A stretch of 34,959 nucleotides of DNA from JAAFIP01 sp043772355 (lineage in GTDB: Bacteria > Pseudomonadota > Gammaproteobacteria > Burkholderiales > Burkholderiaceae_C), in assembly GCA_043772355.1 (NCBI GenBank), contig JAYVGI010000355.1:1-34959 (forward strand). The letters run 5' to 3'. A program made the translations under genes and the position numbers. How positions within the stretch are numbered: the first letter of the stretch is position 1; each line of letters begins with the position of its first letter. Of this stretch, positions 30,539 to 34,959 are shown in pieces. The notes beneath the pieces were generated by a model, which searched no databases, was not told the origin of the DNA, and worked only from the letters and a program-made list of their open reading frames with translations.

Positions 30539-32692
30539 CTAGGCCGCCAAAGTAAGCAGCTCTGCTCCCTCAGCCACCTGATCCCCCGGCGCGTACAGCA
30601 GCTCGGCCACCGTGCCGTCTTTCGGCGCGGCAATGGCGTGCTCCATCTTCATCGCATCCATCACTGCGAGAAGCTGGCCGCTTTTCACCTTGTCGCCCAC
30701 CTTCACGGCAAACGACACCACTTTGCCCGGCATGGGCGCAGTCAGTCGCCCGCTTTGGGTATGCGCCTCGCCCGCGTGGGCAAAGATGTCAACAGCTATT
30801 ATTTTAGTAGCTGCTTGCGCCGTAAATATGCTGGTTTCTATGCCTTTTGCATGCCTGGTAGCATGGCACACAGCCACGCAGTGTTGCCCTGCAAAGGTGA
30901 TGGCGATGCCATTTGGTACAGACTCAAAACTCAGTACGCCTTGCTCCCTCAACGCGGTTTGCCCAGCGCCGGAACCCAACCCGGTATCCGGCTTTGCTGC
31001 TGCCTTGTTCACCTGCAAATGCAAGGCGCCATCGTGCAAATACGTCAGCACGGCCTCCACGGCCTCGCCATGGAACTCCAACTCCATGCGGCGCGTGGCC
31101 ACGCCGTAGGCGCGCCAGCCGTCGCGACGGCTGAATGGATCGCCGCTTTGCTGCGCACGCTCCGCTATCAAAGTACTAGCTGTTTGCGCAGCAACTGCCA
31201 TGGCCAAGCCCAAATTCTCTTGATGAAACAGGGCTGCGGCCTCGCGCGGAATCAATGCGGTGTCTAAATCTGCGTTGGCAAACGACGCGCTTTGCACCAC
31301 ATGGCGCAGAAACTGCACATTGGTATGCAGGCCGACGATATGGGTTTGCGCCAGCGCCTTGTCCAGCTTGGCCAGCGCCTCTTCGCGCGTAGCGCCGTGC
31401 ACAATCAGCTTGGCGATCATCGAGTCGTAATAGGGCGAGATGCCATCCCCCTGGCGCACGCCAGAGTCCACGCGCACGCTGCCACACTCAAACTGCGTGC
31501 AATCGGGCAAGCCGTAGACCTGCAGGCGGCCCGTTGCAGGCAAAAAGTTGTTGTCTGGGTTCTCCGCGCAAATGCGTGCTTCGATGGCGTGGCCAGTGAT
31601 ACGCAACTGGTCTTGCATTAAAGGCAGCGTCTCACCCGAGGCCACGCGCAATTGCCATTCCACCAAGTCCAGCCCGGTAATGGCTTCCGTCACCGGGTGC
31701 TCCACTTGCAGCCGAGTGTTCATCTCCATAAAGAAGAAACGGGCCCCCACGCTTGCAACGTAATGTGCTGCGCTGCCCGCCATGGGGGTTGACCCGCCTT
31801 GGGGCGGCCCTGCTTCGGCTCGCCCCTCCAATTGCTCCACAATGAACTCCACGGTGCCAGCGCCTTGGTAGTTCACCGCGCGTGCCGCCGCCACCGCTGC
31901 TGCGCCCATCTGCTCGCGCAGGGCCTGCGTCATGCCCGGTGCGGGCGCTTCTTCCAATACTTTTTGGTGGCGGCGCTGAACGCTGCAATCGCGCTCAAAC
32001 AAGTAGACGTAGTTACCATGCGCATCGCCAAACACCTGGATTTCAATATGGCGTGGACGCTGCACATATTTCTCTATTAATACAGCGTCGTCGCCAAAGC
32101 TGTTAATCGCCTCGCGCTTGCAGCTTTGCAACGCGGTATCAAAGTCATCCGCCTTATCCACCGCCCGCATGCCCTTGCCGCCACCACCTGCGCTGGCTTT
32201 GATGAGTACCGGGTAGCCGATAGCATCGGCTTCTTTCTTCAACAGCGCCGCATCCTGGCTAGCACCGTGGTAGCCAGGCACCAGCGGTACGCCCGCCAAG
32301 GCCATCAAGCGTTTGGACTCGGCCTTGAGCCCCATGGCCTTGATAGCCGATGGCGGTGGGCCGATAAACACCAACCCCGCATCGGCACAGGCTTGGGCAA
32401 ACTCTTCGTTCTCGCTCAAAAATCCGTAGCCCGGGTGAATGGCTTGCGCGCCCGTAGCCTTGGCGGCAGCGATGATGGCCGGCCAGCGCAGATAGCTGTC
32501 TTTGGGCGCATTGCCACCGCTGTCGCTGCCCTCCAGGCCAATAGCGACCGCTTCATCGCATGCGGACACATGCTTGGCATGTGCATCTGCGGTGGAGTAC
32601 ACCGCCACAGTGTGAATGGCCATGCGCGCGCAGGTAGCGGCGACGCGGCAAGCGATTTCGCCGCGATTGGCGATGAGTATTTTGCTAAACAT
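30539..32692 (-). CDS. liuD: Biotin-dependent acyl-CoA carboxylase alpha subunit (probable methylcrotonyl-CoA carboxylase)
   Basis: 717 residues. Carboxylates its own biotin with bicarbonate and ATP; with a beta subunit outside the window it would convert 3-methylcrotonyl-CoA to 3-methylglutaconyl-CoA. The biotin carboxylase part (about 1-470) has SKILIANRGEIACRV, the Gly-rich ASAGGGGKGMR, and FMEMNTRLQVEHPVTE. The C-terminal biotinyl domain has the biotin Lys in AVMDAMKMEHA (about 680). Context argues for MccA over acetyl- or propionyl-CoA carboxylase. Around residues 288-316 a foreign stretch (AGPPQGGSTPMAGSAAH) interrupts the conserved strand pair and coincides with a DNA repeat. Two further repeat copies lie near 500 and 625. 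The ATG overlaps the DUF4126 stop as TGATG. Confidence 0.92.
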   Translation of the reverse strand: MFSKILIANRGEIACRVAATCARMAIHTVAVYSTADAHAKHVSACDEAVAIGLEGSDSGGNAPKDSYLRWPAIIAAAKATGAQAIHPGYGFLSENEEFAQACADAGLVFIGPPPSAIKAMGLKAESKRLMALAGVPLVPGYHGASQDAALLKKEADAIGYPVLIKASAGGGGKGMRAVDKADDFDTALQSCKREAINSFGDDAVLIEKYVQRPRHIEIQVFGDAHGNYVYLFERDCSVQRRHQKVLEEAPAPGMTQALREQMGAAAVAAARAVNYQGAGTVEFIVEQLEGRAEAGPPQGGSTPMAGSAAHYVASVGARFFFMEMNTRLQVEHPVTEAITGLDLVEWQLRVASGETLPLMQDQLRITGHAIEARICAENPDNNFLPATGRLQVYGLPDCTQFECGSVRVDSGVRQGDGISPYYDSMIAKLIVHGATREEALAKLDKALAQTHIVGLHTNVQFLRHVVQSASFANADLDTALIPREAAALFHQENLGLAMAVAAQTASTLIAERAQQSGDPFSRRDGWRAYGVATRRMELEFHGEAVEAVLTYLHDGALHLQVNKAAAKPDTGLGSGAGQTALREQGVLSFESVPNGIAITFAGQHCVAVCHATRHAKGIETSIFTAQAATKIIAVDIFAHAGEAHTQSGRLTAPMPGKVVSFAVKVGDKVKSGQLLAVMDAMKMEHAIAAPKDGTVAELLYAPGDQVAEGAELLTLAA
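30796..30820 (-). repeat. CAGCTA-N9-TAG dispersed element, copy 6 (inside liuD)
   Basis: On the minus strand GCGCAAGCAGCTA (30820 down to 30808), 9-base spacer, TAG (30798-30796), the latter extending to TAGCTG so the copy is fully palindromic. Reads AQAATKIIAVD in the carboxylase frame. Confidence 0.7.
31165..31190 (-). repeat. CAGCTA-N9-TAG dispersed element, copy 7 (inside liuD)
   Basis: On the minus strand TGCGCAAACAGCTA (31190 down to 31177), 9-base spacer, TAG (31167-31165). Reads AAQTASTLIAER in the carboxylase frame. Confidence 0.65.
31744..31810. repeat. GC-rich dispersed repeat inside liuD (shared with uvrA)
   Basis: About 67 bases starting CCCCCACGCTTGC and ending CGCCTTGGGGCG, closely matching 21405-21470. 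It is in frame in the carboxylase gene and adds a loop just before FFFMEMNTRLQVEHP. Confidence 0.8.
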
Positions 32693-33396
32693 CAAGCAGT
32701 CCTTGGAGTACCAGAGAAAAATTCAGACACACGGCGTACGATCACTTTAAGAAACTTCAGCAGCGTGACAATCAGCACCACCGACAGCACCAGCACGATG
32801 CACAGCACGATGCCAAATGCGATGGGGTGGTTGGTGGCCAGCCACATCATGCCCATCACACTGCCTTCTTCCACCAGGCTCATGCCGATATTGCTGAACG
32901 GCTCGGGGGAGGTGTTGATGGCGGCGCGGGTCGTGGCCTTGGTCGCGTGCGCCGTGGCTGCCAGCGTACCGCCCAGCAAGCCTGCCACCATGCCCATGGT
33001 GGCGCTGTCGGCACCGAACACACCGGCGGCCAGCGCAGCACCGGCTGGCACGCGGATGACGGTGTGAATCATGTCCCACAGCGAATCCACGCCCGGAATT
33101 TTGTCGGCAAAAAACTCAACGAACAGCATGGCCCCGCTGCCGGCCAGCATGGCCGGGTGCTGCAGCACATGCAGCCCGGCGGGTAAGGGGATAAAACCCA
33201 TATAGCCGGCGATGCCGGTGATAAACACCACCAAATACAGTCGGATGCCACTGGCCCAGCCCAGCGCTGCCGCGAGGGCCGCCAAACCGGCCATATCCAT
33301 GCCGCCCAAGGCTTTTCCCGCCGTGCCCGCCACGTCGCCACCGCTGGCAAACAGGCCGGAGATGAGTTGCTGCAAGTAGGGAAGTATGCTGTCCAT
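32692..33396 (-). CDS. DUF4126 family membrane protein
   Basis: About 234 residues with four or five hydrophobic segments: LAALAAALGWASGIRLYLVVFITG near the N-terminus, AMLAGSGAMLFVEFFADKIPG with the typical FADKIPGVDSLWD motif, a Gly/Ala-rich middle (MVAGLLGGTLAATAHATK), and the C-terminal helix GIVLCIVLVLSVVLIVTLL. Function of DUF4126 is unknown. The ATG at 33396 (MDSILPYL) is preferred over 33453 because an AGGAG ribosome site lies in front of it. It sits between the hydratase and carboxylase genes, and its stop overlaps the carboxylase ATG, so it is translated with the leucine pathway. Confidence 0.88.
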   Translation of the reverse strand: MDSILPYLQQLISGLFASGGDVAGTAGKALGGMDMAGLAALAAALGWASGIRLYLVVFITGIAGYMGFIPLPAGLHVLQHPAMLAGSGAMLFVEFFADKIPGVDSLWDMIHTVIRVPAGAALAAGVFGADSATMGMVAGLLGGTLAATAHATKATTRAAINTSPEPFSNIGMSLVEEGSVMGMMWLATNHPIAFGIVLCIVLVLSVVLIVTLLKFLKVIVRRVSEFFSGTPRTA

Positions 33397-33456
33397 AGGG
33401 GCTCCTGAGAGTAAGGGTGCGCTGCGCTGGCTAGCTTGATCCACTAGCGTCATCGA

Positions 33457-34254
33457 CTAGTTCAGCCAGCTGGGTTTGCGCTTTTGCAAGAACGACGATA
33501 CCCCTTCTTTGCCCTCAGGGCTAGAGCGGATATCGGCTATACCTGCAACGGTGGCCTCGACCAACGGTTGACTGATCTCCCGCTCAGCCACGTCCTGTAC
33601 CAACTTTTTGCACACTTTCACGGCATTCGGGCTGGCGTTGCACAGCGCGGTGGTGAGCTCGTTTACCCTGGAGTCCAGCTGGTCGGCGCTGACCAGTTCG
33701 TGCACAAAACCTATGCGCAGCGCCTCTGCTGCGCCGAACCGCTCGGCCGTTAAAAAGTAGCGGTGCGCCGCGCGCGCGCCCATGGCGCGAATCACATAGG
33801 GGCTGATAGTAGCCGGGATCAAGCCCAGCTTGACTTCACTCAGGCAGTAGTTGGCCGTATCGACCGACACCGCGATATCGCAAGCGGCCACCAGACCCAT
33901 ACCGCCCGCGTAGGTATCGCCCTGCACGCGGGCCACCGTCGGTTTGGGGCATTCGTAGATCGTGCGCAACATCTCGGCCAGCTTGGCCGCGTCGCCCAAG
34001 TTTTCGCTGCGCGAGTAGTCGGCCATCTTGCGCATCCAGTTCAGGTCTGCGCCCGCGCAAAATGCCGTACCTTCGGCGGCCAGGACGATGCAGCGCACAT
34101 CGTCTCTCTGGCCCAGCTCGGCAAAGGCGGCGGTTACTTCAGCAATCACGCTGTCGTTGAATGCGTTGCGCACATCGGGGCGGTTGAGGGTGATGCGCCC
34201 GATATGGTCTTGCACGTGGATGCGCAGCGTAGGTAAATTTGGGCTTGAGGTCAT
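33457..34254 (-). CDS. liuC: Enoyl-CoA hydratase family, probable methylglutaconyl-CoA hydratase
   Basis: 265 residues of the crotonase fold, expected to hydrate 3-methylglutaconyl-CoA to HMG-CoA. Oxyanion-hole segments are GTAFCAGADLNWMRKM (about 62-77) and VQGDTYAGGMGLVAACDIAV (about 110-130). LSEVKLGLIPATISPYV follows with the Glu typical of hydratases, and the C-terminal helical cap ends in SSFLQKRKPSWLN. The specific name rests on its place between an acyl-CoA dehydrogenase and the carboxylase/HMG-CoA lyase genes; the family alone does not fix the substrate. Confidence 0.9.
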   Translation of the reverse strand: MTSSPNLPTLRIHVQDHIGRITLNRPDVRNAFNDSVIAEVTAAFAELGQRDDVRCIVLAAEGTAFCAGADLNWMRKMADYSRSENLGDAAKLAEMLRTIYECPKPTVARVQGDTYAGGMGLVAACDIAVSVDTANYCLSEVKLGLIPATISPYVIRAMGARAAHRYFLTAERFGAAEALRIGFVHELVSADQLDSRVNELTTALCNASPNAVKVCKKLVQDVAEREISQPLVEATVAGIADIRSSPEGKEGVSSFLQKRKPSWLN

Positions 34255-34275
34255 GTCGTATAGCTCTTAGTGAAT

Positions 34276-34959
34276 TCAATAGCGTTTAGCCGCCTCGTCC
34301 AGCATCACTTCGGTAGCGCCGCCACCTATCGCCAGTATGCGGGCATCGCGCCACAGGCGCTCAATCGCGGTCTCGCGCATATAGCCCATGCCGCCATGGA
34401 ACTGCTGGCAGGTGTGCAGCACTTCGCCCGCCAGCTCGCCTGTGAGCGCTTTGAGCAAAGACACATCTTGCACCACGTCTTTGCCCTGCGTGACCAGCCA
34501 GGCGCAGTGGTACATGTACTGGCGCGCTGCCCGTGTTTTGGCATCCAGCATGGCCAGACGTTGGCGGATGGTTTGCTTGTCCCACAGGGTGGCACCAAAG
34601 GCGGGGCGCTGGCGCACGTAGTCCAACGTTATCTGCAAGGCCTGAGTGCAGTGGCCAACCGCCATGGCCGCCAAGGCGATGCGCTCGGTCTGAAAGTTGT
34701 TCACGATCGAGTAGAAGCCCTTGCCCTCCTCGCCGAGTAAATTGCCTGCGGGAATGCGCAGGTTGTCCAGTACCAGCTCGGCTGTGTCCGAGCTGAGCCA
34801 GCCGGTCTTTTTGAGCGCCCGGCCCACGCTAAAACCGGGCGTGCCTTTCTCCACAATAAAAATCGACACCGCATGGCGCGCCGTACCCGTGCGCGCGGCA
34901 ATGAAATACAGGTTGGCATGCACGCCGTTGGTGATGAACATCTTGGTGCCGTTCAGCAC
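34276..34959 (-). CDS. Acyl-CoA dehydrogenase, C-terminal part (runs off the window)
   Basis: The last 227 residues are present; the N-terminus lies beyond the window end. Flavin dehydrogenase oxidising an acyl-CoA at the alpha-beta bond and passing electrons to ETF. Seen: the middle beta-domain (GTKMFITNGVHANLYFIAAR), RIPAGNLLGEEGKGF, the long helical domain with FGATLWDKQTIRQRLAML, and the FAD-contacting QFHGGMGYMRETAIERLWRDA followed by IGGGATEVM. A Glu in NNFQTERIALA aligns with the catalytic base position used by isovaleryl- and long-chain enzymes. The leucine context fits isovaleryl-CoA dehydrogenase, but the C-terminus is more like a general ACAD, so the substrate is left open. Confidence 0.9.
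   Translation of the reverse strand: MLNGTKMFITNGVHANLYFIAARTGTARHAVSIFIVEKGTPGFSVGRALKKTGWLSSDTAELVLDNLRIPAGNLLGEEGKGFYSIVNNFQTERIALAAMAVGHCTQALQITLDYVRQRPAFGATLWDKQTIRQRLAMLDAKTRAARQYMYHCAWLVTQGKDVVQDVSLLKALTGELAGEVLHTCQQFHGGMGYMRETAIERLWRDARILAIGGGATEVMLDEAAKRY

Overview
The window looks like chromosomal DNA of a betaproteobacterium of the order Burkholderiales, most likely family Comamonadaceae (Rhodoferax/Polaromonas-like). This is inferred from the gene types (VC_2705-type symporter with DUF4212 partner, DUF6279 lipoprotein, DUF2789, tandem UvrA paralogue, leucine-degradation cluster) and from several families of short dispersed repeats. No rRNA, tRNA, CRISPR array, phage or complete transposon was seen.

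Region 1 (1-7.1 kb) appears to be an oxygen/redox-responsive block. A Crp/Fnr-family regulator with an E..SR recognition helix is followed by a protein of unknown function, an N-terminal remnant of the CcoI copper ATPase, a DUF2789 protein, a complete Cu+ P1B-type ATPase and a cbpA-cbpM chaperone pair. Five FNR/Anr-type boxes (TTGAY-N4-RTCAA or one base off) lie in the gaps in front of these genes, so the block reads as a small local regulon.

Region 2 (7.3-15.7 kb) holds glmS and glmU, which start and finish the route from fructose-6-phosphate to UDP-GlcNAc. Between them are an Lrp-type regulator with an EamA exporter, and a light-sensing block: a Crp-type regulator, a 264-residue protein of unknown function, and a BLUF photoreceptor in the same reading frame directly behind the unknown protein's stop codon. 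A perfect palindrome with CRP-family geometry sits in front of the unknown/BLUF pair. A DUF6279 lipoprotein diverges from glmU with overlapping start codons.

Region 3 (15.7-22.9 kb) begins with a gene-poor stretch built of inverted repeats, then a 2,030-residue tandem UvrA. Its coding sequence carries five in-frame REP-like palindromes and a GC-rich repeat that recurs in frame in the biotin carboxylase gene 10 kb away. A small gene of unknown function follows.

Region 4 (23.0-28.5 kb) is transport and small-molecule metabolism: a sodium:solute symporter with its DUF4212 subunit and a small Ala-rich membrane protein, an MHS-type major facilitator with two palindromes in its leader, and a DUF1289/2-hydroxychromene-2-carboxylate isomerase pair.

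Region 5 (28.5 kb-end), all on the minus strand, is leucine/isovalerate catabolism: an acyl-CoA dehydrogenase (cut by the window end), methylglutaconyl-CoA hydratase, a DUF4126 membrane protein, biotin-containing carboxylase alpha subunit, a GhrA-like reductase and HMG-CoA lyase. Together they cover most steps from an acyl-CoA through 3-methylglutaconyl-CoA and HMG-CoA to acetoacetate and acetyl-CoA; the carboxylase beta subunit is not in the window.

The most notable non-gene signal is a family of seven short elements sharing CAGCTA-N9-TAG with an exact 9-base spacer. Four are intergenic and three lie inside coding sequence.
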